Below, one piece after another: positions 1-12,541 of a DNA stretch of 64,000 nucleotides. The position numbers were made by a program, and so were the translations under genes. The notes below the pieces were generated by a model. It did not search any database. It was not told where the DNA came from and was given only the letters and a program-made list of their open reading frames with translations. The stretch spans positions 6,857,501 through 6,921,500 of the forward strand of contig JARUPY010000539.1 in NCBI GenBank assembly GCA_029817715.1. Direction: 5' to 3'. This stretch comes from Melastoma dodecandrum. Taxonomy: Eukaryota; Streptophyta; Magnoliopsida; Myrtales; Melastomataceae. The number at the start of each line of letters is the position of its first letter. Position 1 is the stretch's first letter.

Positions 1-1
1 G

Positions 2-1735
2 TCAATGCCTTTTGAGCTAATGTGTAATGCAAGTGACTTTGTCGTGGGAGTTGTGCTTGATCTGAAGAAAGATAAGGTATTTCATGTAATTTATTATTCC
101 TGTAAAACCTTGGATAGTGCACAGGTAAACTACAGAACAATGGAGAAAGAAATGTTACCCATAGTTCATGCTTCTGATAAATTCAAATCTTATCTTATTA
201 GATCGAAAGTCATTGTACACACTGACCATGCAGTAATAAAATACTTAATTTCAAAGGCTGATGCAAAACCGCGACTAATCCGATGGGTGCTACTGCTTCA
301 AGAATTCAATCTTGAGATTGTGGACAGGAAAGGAGCAGACAATCAGGTGGCAGACCATTTATCAAGGCTAGAAAACGACAACAGGATCCCAGACGAAACA
401 CTTATAAATGATGCGTTTCCTGACGAACAACTGTTTGGGGTTGATGTGGCTACACCATGGTATGCTGATTACGTGAACTACATTGTAGCTGATATTCTAC
501 CACCGGATCAGTCATACCAACAAAGGAAAAGGTTTTTACATGATGTTAGATATTACTTTTGGGATGAACCGCTTTTATTCAAAAAGTGTGCAGATCAAAT
601 CATTCGAAGGTGTGTACCGGAGGAGGAAATGCAGAAGATATTGGAACAGTGCCACGCGTCACCTTATGGTGGGCACCACGGTGGCCACAAAACCGCGGCA
701 AAGGTTCTTCAATCAGGTTTTTTCTGGCCATCATTATTTAAGGATGCACACCAATTTGTTGCTTATTGTGATCGTTGTCAACGTGTTGGTAATATATCTC
801 GCCGCGATGAAATGCCTTTGAAAAATATTTTAGAGGTTGAAATTTTTTATGTGTGGGGGATTGATTTCATGGGACCATTCGTTGAATCGTTTAGAAACCG
901 GTATATTCTCGTAGCGGTGGATTACGTGTCTAAAAATGGGGAGAAGCAATTGCCTACTAACAATACTAGTGGAGTTTTGAAGTTTCTAAAGCAGATATTC
1001 ACACGATTCGGGACACCACGTGCAATAATAAGTGACGGAGGTTCACACTTCTGTAGCGCCAAATTCAATGCCCTCATGAAGAAATATGGCGTGAATCACA
1101 AAGTAGCATTGGCCTATCATCCTCAGACGAGTGGCCAAGTTGAGGTATCCAACAGAGAAATCAAAAAAATCTTGGAAAAGACGGTTAGCCTAAATCGGAA
1201 GGATTGGTCGCGTAAATTGGATGATGCTTTATGGACTTATAGGACGGCTTACAAGACACCGATTGGGACCTCACCGTACAAATTGGTTTACGAGAAAGCG
1301 TATCACTTCCCCGTTGAGCTAGAGCACAAAGCGTTTTGGGCGATCCAGAAGCTTAATCTTGATCTTGAAATTGCAGGTAAACGACGATTACTTCAACTCG
1401 ATGAACTTGAAGAATTTCGGCTAGATGCATATGAGAATTCCAGGATCTATAAAGATAAAACGAAGAAATGGCATGACCAACGCATCAAAGATCGACAGTT
1501 CAAACCAGGCCAGCTCGTTTTACTTTTTAACTCACGTTTAAAATTGTTTCCTGGCAAATTGAAATCTCGTTGGTCAGGGCCGTTCAAGATTACCCAAGTG
1601 TTTCCGTATGGAGCTCTTGAATTGGAGAGGTTGAACGACCAAGGTAAGTTCAAAGTAAATGCAAGTAGAGTGAAGCTCTATTTGGGAGGAAATGTCGATC
1701 AAGGACAATCGACATTGTTGATGAGCGAAGCATGA
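2..1735 (+). CDS. Athila-type pol fragment: RNase H and integrase (5' partial)
   Basis: This frame is open for 577 codons and enters from outside the window. The N-terminal 110 residues are the RNase H part (FELMCNASD, then [10 protein letters not shown]). The integrase follows: a zinc-binding segment with two histidines ([10 protein letters not shown]) and a CDRCQR pair, then the DDE core with D in GIDFMGPF, D in IISDGGSHF and E in [11 protein letters not shown], and a C-terminal segment with [20 protein letters not shown]. All integrase core residues are present. The segment after VDYVSK reads NGEKQL where the sister copies have a tryptophan-containing stretch, an in-frame local change that may impair it. 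It ends at a TGA shortly before the post-pol hairpin. Whether the upstream part is intact cannot be seen. Confidence 0.9.
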   Translation, partial: SMPFELMCNASDFVVGVVLDLKKDKVFHVIYYSCKTLDSAQVNYRTMEKEMLPIVHASDKFKSYLIRSKVIVHTDHAVIKYLISKADAKPRLIRWVLLLQEFNLEIVDRKGADNQVADHLSRLENDNRIPDETLINDAFPDEQLFGVDVATPWYADYVNYIVADILPPDQSYQQRKRFLHDVRYYFWDEPLLFKKCADQIIRRCVPEEEMQKILEQCHASPYGGHHGGHKTAAKVLQSGFFWPSLFKDAHQFVAYCDRCQRVGNISRRDEMPLKNILEVEIFYVWGIDFMGPFVESFRNRYILVAVDYVSKNGEKQLPTNNTSGVLKFLKQIFTRFGTPRAIISDGGSHFCSAKFNALMKKYGVNHKVALAYHPQTSGQVEVSNREIKKILEKTVSLNRKDWSRKLDDALWTYRTAYKTPIGTSPYKLVYEKAYHFPVELEHKAFWAIQKLNLDLEIAGKRRLLQLDELEEFRLDAYENSRIYKDKTKKWHDQRIKDRQFKPGQLVLLFNSRLKLFPGKLKSRWSGPFKITQVFPYGALELERLNDQGKFKVNASRVKLYLGGNVDQGQSTLLMSEA

Positions 1736-1758
1736 TTACTTGAGAACGTCAAGCCGAG

Positions 1759-1798
1759 GACGTAAAATCAAGCGCTTCTTGGGAGGCAACCCAAGTTC
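1759..1798 (+). other. conserved post-pol hairpin of E1
   Basis: Just downstream of the pol stop lies CTTGGG-AGGCAA-CCCAAG (1778-1795), a 6-bp stem with a 6-nt loop. The same structure occurs at the same place in the other two Athila-type elements. In E2 the closing pair is A-T instead of C-G. The role is unknown; position suggests mRNA processing, translation of the third ORF, or packaging. Confidence 0.75.
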
Positions 1799-1904
1799 TT
1801 TCGTATTTTTTTCGTTTTTCGTAGGTCTAGTTACTTTCATTTTGATTGGTATTTCAATTTAATGTCTTCTATTGTCTCATTTAGTGGTGAAAAGCAGAAA
1901 AGTC

Positions 1905-2166
1905 GGCCAGCTGCATCGCAGACGGATGGGAAGTCACAGAAACTTTGTGCTGTTGCACGGAAATTTCGTGCAGCTGCACTGACTGGAGCACAGAACCACA
2001 GAAACTTTGTGCAGTGGCATCAAAATTTCGTGCAGCTGCACCGCTGAGATAACATAACCACAGAAACTTCGTGCAGCTGCACGAAAATCTCGCGCAGCTG
2101 CACCATGACGACCTCAAATCCACAGAAACTTCGTGCAGCTGCATCGGATATCTTGTGCAGCTGCAC
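1905..2166 (+). repeat. GCAGCTGCAC-type short-motif array of E1
   Basis: An imperfect tandem array with units of roughly 60 bp. Each unit carries a CACAGAAACTT element followed by one or two copies of CGTGCAGCTGCAC. The core GCAGCTGC is a perfect palindrome. An array of the same layout, but with a different core, occurs after pol in E2 (19205-19392) and E3 (48560-48700). Confidence 0.8.
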
Positions 2167-3367
2167 CCAAAAAAAAATTATTTAAAACTAAAAAAAAAAA
2201 AAAAAAAAATCTCGGACAATTATTCCTTCTTACCCTAATCCATTTATTTCTCTTTTCCAGGGAAGTGCTCACGCACCCAAAATCACGAAGCAACCAACTC
2301 CACCCTCGATGTTTGATGAGGACGATGATGATAGCGACTCAGATGCTACAGTGGAGTGAGTACAAATACCCTCTCTCTCTTTTTGAGTAAATCTCACTTA
2401 TTCACTTTCGCACCGAGGACGTTGCTTTGTTTAGGCTTGGGGGTGTCGTGTGACATTGAGTGGTGTTAAATTTTGGAATTGATATTTAGTAAGGGTGAGT
2501 CATGTTTAGGTACTCCTCAGCGTAGCCTTAGAAACTTGAACAGGGAATGTCTTTATTCAATGATGCGCTTAAGGTTTGCATTCGTAAGTGCGAAAAGATG
2601 AAATTCTTTGCTTAGTGTGCCAAATTTTTCGAACTTAAAAAGAAAAAAAAAAAGAGATTTCCCAGTAGGAAGCGTGCTTAGCAAGGGTAGGCTACATCTC
2701 CTTAGAATGCATGGTGACTAGTGACGAGTGGAGTAGCCTGAATTATCTCTTGAAACGAAGTCTTTGGTCATTGTGATAAAAAAAGAGACAATAAGGTTGC
2801 CAAGGCTCTGAGTACCAATGTTCAGGTAAAAATTGAAAAAAAAAAGAAAGAAAAAAAAGAGAATAGAGAAAAGATGTTGCCTGAATATGTGCTTGTGGTG
2901 TGAGTCTTCCGTGATAGCTTGAGTGATTGATCCGAGGGGTGCCTTATCACCTAATGCCTTGGTTCAACTGAACTGGGAGTCATTGATTGAGAGCTCGCTA
3001 CATGAGCTTTTGCCGGAATTAGATGATACATTTAGAGTCGTGCAACCGTAAAAAGAAAAAAAAAACCTTTGATAAGTAGAGAGGGATGTTTGTGGTGATC
3101 TTTGCAAGTTCCTGGTTGACATGAGCTATTGGGAGTGTATGCTTGTTAATGTTGAGTGTGCAACCTGCTGGGATGAAGATATTGTGTTTTAAAGTTTTTA
3201 ATTGAGCATGTTAGGTACTGAATGGAATCGATATGCATGAGAAGAATGCGACCATGTCTGAGAATGTTATGAGAGGTGTTTCCACGTTTGAGTGACTTGG
3301 GTTTGCTGAGGAGAGTCGTTTAGTTTTTACCTTTGCTCGGGACTAGCAAAATTTAGGTTTGGGGGTG
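2167..3367 (+). other. 3' noncoding region of E1 with conserved blocks and polypurine tracts
   Basis: No substantial reading frame. A splice-acceptor-like CCAG at about 2260 is followed by a remnant of the third ORF's acidic C-terminus. GGCTTGGGGGTG at 2434-2445 resembles the true polypurine tract at about 3353-3367 (AGGTTTGGGGGTG, directly before the LTR). A block at 2882-3050 is conserved with E2 (21425-21595) and E3 (50811-50976): stem CCGAGG/CCTTGG (2932-2937/2957-2962) around GGTG/CACC, then a 5-bp hairpin at 2961-2974. TTGCT...AGCAA just before the tract can also pair. Long A-rich purine stretches separate the blocks. Confidence 0.7.
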
Positions 3368-4524
3368 TGATAACTCTATGAAAGTAGAGTTATTTATGTC
3401 AATTTCATACCTAGGATTTGTTAGATTTGTAAAATATTGCGTTTATTTCACATTATTTCTTGTTATTTTATATTATTCTCGAGAATTGGGATACTGCCGA
3501 ATTTTGGGTTTATTTCAGATAAAAACGGAAACAAGAAGATTTCGGTATATCTACAAAGATTCTAGACAAAGGGAAAGACTTGAAGGACACGTGGGAGGAG
3601 GATTAATTGAAGAAAAAATATTTTATCCCAGATTTTCAGAGATTCTCTAGGCTTTATTTTCTTTAGGACAATAAAAGGACTTTGTTCCTTAAGACTAGGA
3701 GAGGATTCGACAAAGCCCCGACGAAGAGAAGGATTCGACCAGAGGGAGAAGAAAGGAGTTAGCTTATTGTTTTAGGATGCTTTTCGTTTATTTGAATTGT
3801 GTCTCGAAAACAATGTCCGGCTAAACTTTCTTTGCTAGGATTATGTTGAACTGAATTGCGTAGTTAAATTTCCTGAACTCGTTTTAGAACAAATTTGTAC
3901 TTTGGATGTTTATTTATTTCGTTTGATCTTAATGCATGCAATTTGTCTGATCACTAGATTGTATTGATTTGTTATCCTAACTTAAACTCGGGAGAGGAAT
4001 TTTAGGAGAGAACGGGAACGAAATAACCTTGGTTAATATCGCGGGAGCGAATTGGCTAGTAAGTAATATCGGGAGATATACTTCTAGGTAACCGATAAAG
4101 GATTGAATCTTAATGTGTTCTGGCCTTCGTAATTCACTATAGGGATATAGGTTTACGGTGGTTTAGAATAATCCTTTGTAAACTCGGGAGAGGCACTTAG
4201 GGACATAAGAATCCGGTTAGTAAACAGAATTAGTATAAATTTGGGATAAACGAGTGAAGGGGTTTAACGAAACAAGGAAGGGATACTTGATCCTATGCTT
4301 TTCCGTCTATTGAATTCAGATTCTTTGCTTTTTGATATTTATTTCTTGCCAGTTTAATTTTCATATTTAAAAACTCAATTTTTCGTATTAGCTTGGCTAC
4401 ATAAAAATTGCAATTGTGTATGCTAAAGGATTTTAATTGCTATCCTCATGGGAACGATAACTCTACTCATTTCTATATTACTTGTTGCGATCCGTATACT
4501 TGCGGTGTGCGAATTTAGCGATCA
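3368..4524 (+). repeat. 3' LTR of E1
   Basis: Begins TGATAACTCTATGAAAG directly after the polypurine tract and ends CGATCA at 4524, giving TGAT...ATCA inverted termini. Length is about 1157 bp, close to the 1169-1248 bp LTRs of E2 and E3. Its interior and 3' end share GGGAACGA...GTATACTTGCG text with E2's LTR. The partner 5' LTR is outside the window. Confidence 0.88.
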
Positions 4525-4905
4525 GTCACACAAGTACAGAAGATGCCACTGTGCACATGTTTACGAATTCAATACGACAGATCTTCGCACCCATGTATAT
4601 GTGAAGATGGTGCGAGGTATATGGCATGCATCTTGTTGGTAAGACTGTTCGAGCTTGTGATCTTAGGCGGTCATGTTTTCAAGACTACGGATGTGTATTG
4701 CCATATTGATGAAGTGAGTCGATGGAACAGGTGGTCCGTAAATTTTGAGGTTCCCTCAGCTTTGTGGTCTTCCTATCTTTCTTTACTGATGCTACTTTTT
4801 GCCCCCCTCTGATTTGGTGTATCTGGGGGTTTTGATCAATTACATTTCATTGGCATGAGAAAGAATTAAGATTGCCTAACAATGCTATACGTGCTCTGAC
4901 ACGGG
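4525..4905. other. spacer between E1 and the 5-phosphatase gene
   Basis: 381 bp with no supported gene. It should hold the 3' UTR of the minus-strand 5-phosphatase gene and the host junction of E1. No clear polyadenylation signal was assigned. Confidence 0.5.
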
Positions 4906-7228
4906 TTAAGTTCCTCTGCCGATTCGAGGGAGAAGCTCCTCAGCTCCGACCTTCATGTTGTTATGCCTTCCTAATGTCGAGAACTTCCTGTTCGATCCGT
5001 TCTCGGCCACCACCACATCCACCGTGAACTCCGCACAGACAGGCCTGTGGTCGGAGAACCTGGACTCACCTCGAATGTACCATAGTTGTCTGACACCTTC
5101 TCCGCGCCATAGGATCCTGTCGCACCTGTAGGAATCTCGTTTCAAAGTCCTTGATGATGATCATCGAGAACCAAGGTCGTCGGAAAAAGGAAGCTTACCA
5201 TGCCGGTGTCCTCCTTTTGTTCTTAGATTTCGCGTCTTCCCCAATATATGAATCGGAGTTGGACGTGTACTTGTACGTAGGAGCGAAGTAGATCTTCCCC
5301 TCTTTCCACCCTGTAAACACTCTCCCTGCCTCCCTTTCGATCTTCAGCTGTTAATGAGAGACAGAGAACCAGTAAGATCGATTGTTTTATCGGTTGCCTC
5401 TTTCATAGGATTTGTTCAAACTACCTGGTCCTTGTCAAGGAGGGCGTCCCAGTCATTCCTGTCCATGAGCTTTCTCGTCTCTGAGTAACTCAGCGATATC
5501 CGGTAGTTTAGGTCGCCGAACCAGAAGACTCGGCTGATCCAATGAAGCAGAAAAAAAATATATTATGAAATTACAAAATCGGGCAGATGCTGTTGGTTTG
5601 CGAAAATCTGTACTCACTCATGATCCAGAATTCTCGAAGGCATCCTGCTATTTGGGACTCCGCAGATTTTCTGAAACTGGGTGTTCTTCAGAATCTCAAT
5701 CACGTCTGAGTTCCTCCGGAGCTCATCTCCTTCTCTCTCGCCGGATGCGAGGTGGCTGCATATGAAGCAGAGACTCGTCCGATGGAAAGACATGCGTACT
5801 GAAATGCATCCCTGCAGACATGCAACAAAATTAGAAACGCTGCAACGACATGGGATGGTCATTTTGATGTTGGATTCATTCATGCTCGGTGAGCCGAAAG
5901 ATGAACTTGAACTTGGATAAGGGCATGTAAACTCGTTACTGTTTTAGGCTTATTATCCCCAAGTAATCACCTTGTTACCGAGACAGCCCATGATCCCCCG
6001 GCTCACGGAGGAAATCCGCAAGTGTGCCACATGCTGAACAAGCTCCGTCTTCATCCACACCGTGACAAAGATCCCGACCATCTGTTTACTAGCTATGAGG
6101 CTATACCTCCTTGTATTAGCAGCACCAGCATTGGCAAGCTCAGAAATCTCATACCCGCTAAGTCCATCATCGTCCTCTTCAGATGACAGATCGTCTTCGC
6201 TAATGTTTCGCTGCTGACACCTAAAGCAATGATCCTTGCTATTCTTTCGTTCAAGAAACTCGGGCGAGCAGTTGCAGGATTTCAGCTTTCTTCCCGTCTC
6301 GGTCCGGAAAATCTTGCTGACCCTTTTCAGGGATGGTTTCGGAAAGAAGAGAGAGCTGCTCAAAGGGGCATGATTTGACCACGATCCTCTAGGAAGACTC
6401 ACCGGCTTGTTCAGTGACTGGTTAATTAAAGCGAGCCACTTCACTGCCGGCTCGGTATCCTCAATGACCAGCACATTCCCGGCGTTCAATGGGACAATCT
6501 CCTGGAACCTGAAAAATCACGACAAGAAAACATAAAGTCATTGCTGCGAACTCCATGCTCGTAAATACGCTAAATCCTTTGAAAAGCGAGCGCCACCCTA
6601 AAACATAGACGTCCGAGGGATCATTCGTTCTCAGGAGGCCATCGAGGTCGAGGCCTTTCTGCGGGGACTTGCCCCCGACATTCCACGTCGCGACAAACAC
6701 CCTGAAACCCGACCAGTCAGTCACAGAATCACAACGCCAGAAGAAGACTCGGATTCAGAACTCGCCCCAAGAGGAGAAACTAAAAGCACCTTAAGGTCGC
6801 GGCGTTCTGTTTGATCGGCATTCGGCCAGATCCTCCTGGAAATGACCCGTCGGATGCAGACTCACACTCGTATTCTGCAAACAGGTAAATAAAGGGTCAA
6901 AAGCAACCACCGAGCCACAGCGGTAAAGATGCTCCCACTTGGGCGATCCTTTCCAATGTTAGCTTAGAATTTGGAAAAAAAAAAGGAGAGGGGAAGAACA
7001 TATTCTTCCTTTCCCGGATCAACAACTTGAAAGACGGACGAGATGCTTCTTTTTTTCCCTCCAGTTATCCACACAAAAAGTAAGGATGTAATAAGGAAGG
7101 AAAGGGAAAAGAAGAAGAAGAAGAAGAAGAAGAGGACGCGACCACCCCTGATCGTATCTTTTACCGGATGAAGCTTCTTCACTGGAAGAACTCCTGATGG
7201 ACGACCCGATTCCCTTCCAATTCCTCAT
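4906..7228 (-). CDS. type I inositol polyphosphate 5-phosphatase
   Basis: Removes the 5-phosphate from soluble inositol phosphates and possibly phosphoinositides. Eight exons on the minus strand join in phase to 487 codons: 7228-7165, 6874-6790, 6701-6597, 6508-5971, 5811-5618, 5533-5425, 5347-5199 and 5125-4906, all with GT-AG introns. The catalytic fold begins [10 protein letters not shown]. Signature motifs are intact: FWFGDLNYR (about residues 332-340), TPAWCDRIL (about 413-420) and FSDHRP (about 438-443). A Ser/Glu/Asp-rich insert of about 110 residues between LINQSLNKP and the [13 protein letters not shown] segment is typical of plant type I members. The start at 7228 was chosen because MRNWKGIG resembles plant homologues; an upstream in-frame ATG at 7261 is possible. 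Intron 1 holds a GAA microsatellite (about 7109-7135 on +). The paralogue cannot be named. Confidence 0.92.
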
Positions 7229-8615
7229 CGCACCCACCACCAAGTAACAACCCCCTCTCACACAATAACACTAAACGCTGACAGTAACAGATAATTCCCA
7301 AAAACCTTAGGAAATGAATCGAAACAAAATGCAAAACCAGCGAGTGATACATCCAGTTGAGAAAAAAACAAAAAGAAGAGAAAAGAAGCGAACTTTCTTC
7401 GAATCCGACGCTTCCCCCCCAAAAAAAAAGAAAATTCAATTTAATGAAGTTGCCCAGGAATTGAGAGAAGTGTGTGTGTCTGTTGGTATAAACCAAAAGG
7501 CTCCTCCAGAATTGGGAACAGGGTCTCTGGAGATGGTTGGCCAAAAGAAAGTCAACTTTACCGACCATAAAATTCAATAAACGAAAGAAGGGGCGGAAAG
7601 CAAGTTCATTACCAAATTTATTTTAATAGTCTTCTTGGGTTTGGTTTGGTCTCCGGTCGTTTGCGGAAATGTAGGAATGTTGGAAGAGAAGCTCTCAAAT
7701 AAATAGTAAAGATTTTTTATTAGCATAAAATAGTTTGAATTATTTTTATTAAACATAATGAAAACAGCCTAATAATGGTTGTCCCACTCCACGACGACAC
7801 ACGTTGGGCCTCACAACCCTTCCCCCCTGTAAGGACGGGAAATAACACAACTGTTATACAGGATAAGGGGCCAACCAACCCAATCAGATCTAAGTGTTCG
7901 ATCATTTTGGGTGGTGACTTGTATAAATGTTCAGTGTGTGGTTACAAAATAATGTTCACTACTTTACTTTTAAAACGCTAAAAATTTGTTAAATAATAAA
8001 CTTTAAAATCGTGTTCATTTAAAAAAAATCGATATTTATGACATCGATTTTATTAAAAAAATAAGAATTTCGATGACTCGCGGTTTCAACGTCCGCCTCG
8101 TTATTTTTAACACACACCCAATTAGAGGATGGTTTTAAAAATTATTATCCCATTTCATGAAATATTTTCGGGACAAAAATTCTCAATATCCGCTATAACT
8201 AATTCATCCTAGGATTCACCAGATTCAGACCAAACTGCCAATCACCTCCTCCCACGGACGAAGCCCGCCTCTACACATTACGTCTTGAATTTCATCGTAT
8301 CGTGAGAACAGAGTCACCAAACACTACGGTTGCAAAAAGTCTCCCCGGAACCCCAACATGGTTTCTGAGAGTGGCCTGCTAATCTCATCCATGCAAATTA
8401 GCTACACAAACATGTCCTCAAACTCTATCCTAACATCTGAACACAAACACTGCTGAGATGACTGAATTTTATCCCAGATAGCTGAGCAGAATAGGAAAAC
8501 AATTACAGGAGAATGGACGAAAGTATTAAAGAAACAAAGGGTTGACCTAAACAACAAGTACCCGCCAAGTATTACAAAAAGGTGGGGAGGGATGGAAACC
8601 AAGGGGAAGCTGCTG
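7229..8615. other. intergenic region between 5-phosphatase promoter and SUN gene 3' end
   Basis: The left part should hold the 5' UTR and promoter of the minus-strand 5-phosphatase; the right part (about 8400-8615) should hold the 3' UTR of the SUN gene. AT-rich, with no reading frame resembling a known protein and no clear transposon termini. Short overlapping ORFs here look like chance. Confidence 0.5.
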
Positions 8616-10416
8616 TCAAGATTGCATTTCCAACAAGGAATCAGAGTCTGGCTCGTGACCATGCACCCTAAACCGATAAATGCAGGTGTGACTGGGGCTT
8701 CCATGGTTGGAAGAGAAGTCTAACCTTACCCTGTTGACAAGCCCTACCGACGGATCCACGTCGAATGTTTGAGCATTGCTCTTGTCGAGGTCATATGCAA
8801 ATTCTGCCATGAGAGGCATCTTCGCAGTGTCAACCGCTGGGGTATCAGACTGTCCTTGTAGCCATCCGAAGACACGACAATCCTTAGGAGCACTACTCCG
8901 ATCAAAAGCAACACTCTGCTCATGAGTCCATCACAGAAAAGTTTGTGCATGAGTCTCTGAAAAATGCACGAGAAACCAGAAACTAAGGACTGAAAGTAAC
9001 TGCGAGAAAAGAAACAATGCAATGCATCTTCTAGAACCTATGCGATTTGAAGCACACAAATCATGATTCCAACTGTCCTTGAGGAGGTACACAATGCCCG
9101 GTATGTATAAAGCAATAGCTCGGACTCTGAGCGAGGATGTTTGTCTCATTTCGTAGAAAATATCCATCTAATAGCTCGCATGTTCTGATTGTACGCCTAT
9201 AATAGGATTCACATACTAAAGTTTACAGTCACTATCCAACCTCTGCTCCATTATCGACCCCAATGATAACAGTGACGGAAACTTATTCATCCAGAAACGG
9301 TGTAGCTATAGCTAAATGCACTCCAGAAAGGCAACATATAAAGTCTGAAGATAGATATACCTTTGCCACGTGCTCCAATGTAACAGCTTCTGGAATGATC
9401 GAAGTTCTCAGCTTGATTATGACGTAGCCGCTACTTCCCTTTAGTGGGAAACACTGTCCCGGCTCACCAAAACTGGGCTTCAGCATCTTGGTGGAATCGG
9501 CATGTGGTCCCTTCCTGATGGTCACTGAAAACCACCCATTTCCAACCAAATAAACCTCAGAATGCCCTATCACCGATCCACCAGCAGACGCCACGGCGTA
9601 ATCAACCATCCCAAGCCCATCTGCTGCGTGCTTCTCAATCTCCTTAATCAACATCTCTCTCGCATAGGTCCTCAGATCATCTAAACTGACGTCGATACCT
9701 GGATCCCCTCTGTCCTTCCTCATTGCCTTAACCTCATCCACAAACACTTGGAACTCCTCCTTCGACAACCACTCTCCATCTCTCAATTCCTTCAATCCGC
9801 TCGCCAAAACCCCGCTCTTTTCCACTAGTTCCTTAACCTCATCCCCCAATTTCCCAGCACTCTCCCGGATCTCCTTCACCTCCTCCCTTAACCCTAAGAC
9901 CTCACTCTCCACCCTCTTATCCACAATATCCATCTGAACCTGGAGAGTCCTGGCCGTCTTCTTAACCAAACCCTCGACCTCCGCAATCCGCCCCTCAAAA
10001 TCCGTCAACTCCGGCGGCATCAGCGCGGACTTCACAGCCAGATTCCTAACTAACTGAACCAATCCGATCACCACCATCAACAACACGAAATTCTTAGTGA
10101 ACACGCTGATGGCAGTCAACCACCAGGGCCTCTCCTTCCTCCCGGTCAACTTCTTCGTCCTCCTGGCAACCGTAGCGGCGGGGCCATCGCCTGGGGTTAT
10201 CCCGACGGCAGACGGCTCGTTGTTCCTGGAGGAGTAGCGGCTGATGTCCTTGCTGGAGGTGGCCGTCTCGATCACGGCGGCGCGGGTGGCGGAGGAGGGG
10301 GTAGGCGGAGGGACGTCGGCGGCGGCGGAGGAATGGGATCTGACATCGGAGACTAGGACGGGCTTCCGCCTTGCGACTGCGGCGGGGTTGGTGGTAAGGG
10401 ATACGGATGCTGACAT
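8616..10416 (-). CDS. SUN-domain inner nuclear membrane protein (SUN1/SUN2-like)
   Basis: Inner nuclear membrane half of the LINC complex, which binds KASH partners in the perinuclear space. Two exons (10416-9361 and 8915-8616, in phase, 445-bp GT-AG intron) give 451 residues, near the roughly 455-470 of Arabidopsis SUN proteins. In order: a low-complexity nucleoplasmic N-terminus with a basic patch ([13 protein letters not shown], about 85-97), one hydrophobic membrane span ([15 protein letters not shown], about 109-123), a Glu/Lys-rich coiled-coil stretch (about 140-205), and the SUN domain (about 290-451) with YAVASAGG near its start and [12 protein letters not shown] in exon 2. The ATG at 10416 gives the expected N-terminus. 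No lesions are seen. Confidence 0.94.
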
Positions 10417-10659
10417 GGCTGACAGTTGGGGACGCGATCGAAGAGGCGTAAAATGGTGGGTTTGGGAATCGACGGGAGGAAGAAGAAGATGAGGAGGAGG
10501 AGAAGCCGAAGAGCAAGAGATAGGGCGGTGCTACCGGGGAGTCACACGACGTCGTTGGGGGGTGGACGCGCGTCGATGATTTCAAAACGTTGCGACGGAC
10601 TGACGGACGGACGGAGTGAATAATAATAATTGAGAAAAATTATAAAATCCGCTCATATG
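10417..10659. other. presumed 5' region of the SUN gene
   Basis: Short GC-rich stretch upstream of the SUN start, becoming AT-rich near 10620. It should hold the 5' UTR and core promoter. No distinct TATA element was assigned. The flanking decayed MULE begins soon after. Confidence 0.4.
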
Positions 10660-10739
10660 TCGTCTTAAAGACGGCTTCGTGGGGTGGGGCAAAGTGGTCT
10701 TTTAGGCAATGGTAACGTATTACAGTAATACGTTACAAT

Positions 10740-11600
10740 AATATATAATACCAAAGAATGTAATTTGTTTGCCCGGAACTCAAGCACCGCTCCTTTTTCC
10801 GAAATCCACCTTTGAGTCATCTTCTTGTACCAAATAATACATGCAGTATTTGCTTGACCACTGGCCCAAATATAACTGGGAAATGATCTCTTCTGGCATC
10901 TTAATGACCCAAATAATGCTTGTGAAAGGGAGTCTAATTTGTCTCTGACTGACATCATGCAAACTCCAATCAAAGTTACATGCTGCAGGTATCTCCTAGT
11001 AACACCAAATTGCCGCCGAATAACTTGCTTAGGTCTGTGAATCCCCCTACAAGCATGAAACAAGCTAGTGATGTCATGGAATGTCAAATATCGGGTCCAT
11101 CCATACAATAAATAGGTTAGTAGACTCGTCAATAGCGCATCAGAATTTGGTTCATCTGATGATTAAAGGCGTCCAAGTAGCTGCATGATGTATATGCTCT
11201 AACATGAAATCGCACTACCTCATCCGTAACATCCAATTGAAGACTATCAAACAGTTGCTTCAAATAGCATTGTTAGGAGGCACATGTCCCAACAACCTCA
11301 TGCACTTTGCATCCCATCCACGACCAGTAATCATTTCTGTCACAACACGACCATCTACGATAAACCATACAACAATGCGACATCGTGTAATGTAATTATG
11401 ACTCCACCCCCAACTATAAGAAAAGTGTGCATATCTGGTCTCTACCGCTCAGCTAGAGTTATCATCAAATGGCAATCTATCTACATAAAAGGCAACAACG
11501 ACATTCCAAGAAATACAATCACCTCCAAGTATGGACGCATGAGATGAAGCATTGGTCCAATAATTACTTTTATAATATGTGCACGCAAATCATGCTCGTT
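10740..11600 (-). pseudogene. plant mobile domain (aminotransferase-like) relic
   Basis: Minus-strand translation in broken frames includes WFIVDGRVVTE, an RGWDAKCMRLLG stretch, and then HRPKQVIRRQFGVTRRYL. These fit the plant mobile domain family (DGRPVTG and PERVxRQFG type motifs) found in MAIL/MAIN proteins and in several plant transposons. Many stops and frameshifts interrupt it. It sits downstream of the transposase relic, as in MULEs that carry this domain. Confidence 0.5.
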
Positions 11601-11907
11601 ATGTGGAAAATGTAACGAGGTGCGCTGCAAACAAGATTATATATATTTAAGTGAATATGCTTATTGTTAAGAAGGTATTAGTAGTAAGAAAAATTATAAT
11701 ATCTCTCCACCGTCCCAAACACATGAAGAATATGTCGTCCCCGCAGTGTCAACAAGGAATCATCTTCTGGTCCTCGATTCATATACAAAAATTGACAAAT
11801 TTGAAAATAATATTATGTAATGAATAGCCAACATAAACATGTATATGTTAATAATAAATTGCATACACTTAGAAGAACTACATTTTTACCAATTACCCAC
11901 ATATGAG

Positions 11908-12192
11908 TCAATATCGATCGAACAAGAAGCCATTGTTGCATGAGCGTGAGAACATGTATTCTAAAAGTCTGCCAAAATTTTGATTTCTAAGATCAACATG
12001 ATACTTATCTCCACCCATAGTCACCCCGCACGAAGTCTGTAAATGAGAGTAGACAATATAAGAATTGAATCTTGAATCAACAATGCTAGTGTCGATTCCA
12101 ATAATACGAGACTTCGCAGGAAAATCTGTTGCGCACCTCGTGTGTACCTCAGCTCCAGAAGTAGTTGTTTCCTTCAGTCCTACGCTGTTCAA
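11908..12192 (-). pseudogene. MULE transposase C-terminal (SWIM zinc finger) relic
   Basis: A 94-codon open segment. DKYHVDLRNQN followed by LLEYMFSRSCNNG resembles the SWIM finger of MULE transposases (xVDLxxxxCxCxxFQxYxxPCSHA), but the zinc ligands are mostly lost. It lies about 350 bp inside the E2 insertion point, so transposase and SWIM parts were once contiguous. Confidence 0.5.
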
Positions 12193-12541
12193 GGTACTTC
12201 ATGCAATTTTAAAATGTCTTCCGGACATGAGCTGCAACCGGTAACCGTCTACTACCCTTTAGCATTGATTGCATTATAGCTTTCACTCGGATTAGTCGTC
12301 ATAACACCATATCGATGTCATCCATCTTCTGCTTTAGTCCATTGTTGAACTTGAATATCCACTAAATATCGAAAGTGTCATTGCTAATAGCATGCATCTC
12401 GTTCATGTATTTTTATATTTTCCATACTTTTAATTGCAATGCTGCCTTATAACATAGCCGCTTCGACTTTTCAGATCCAACAACACTTTTTAAAATTATT
12501 GGCAACATGATAAATATAAAAACGCCAATGAGCATATGGAA

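Larger units (their letters stand above)
1..4524 (+). mobile_element. Athila-type Ty3/gypsy element E1, 3' portion
   Basis: The left end of the window cuts this element inside reverse transcriptase/RNase H. What remains is RNase H, integrase, a post-pol hairpin, a short-motif array, a long noncoding 3' region and the 3' LTR. The order matches the two complete Athila-type elements in this window (12547-23137 and 41713-52596). The third ORF present in those copies is missing except for a short acidic C-terminal tail near 2310-2360, so E1 has an internal deletion. The LTR ends TGAT...ATCA; the expected 5-bp duplication would be GTCAC at 4525-4529, but its partner lies outside the window. Confidence 0.9.

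Noticed and set aside
1905..2166. short ORFs across the GCAGCTGC array on both strands
   Set aside because: Frames are by-products of the repeat; no conservation of any frame among the three elements.
7109..7135. GAA-run as coding Glu/Leu-rich segment
   Set aside because: Falls in intron 1 of the 5-phosphatase gene once the exons are joined in phase.
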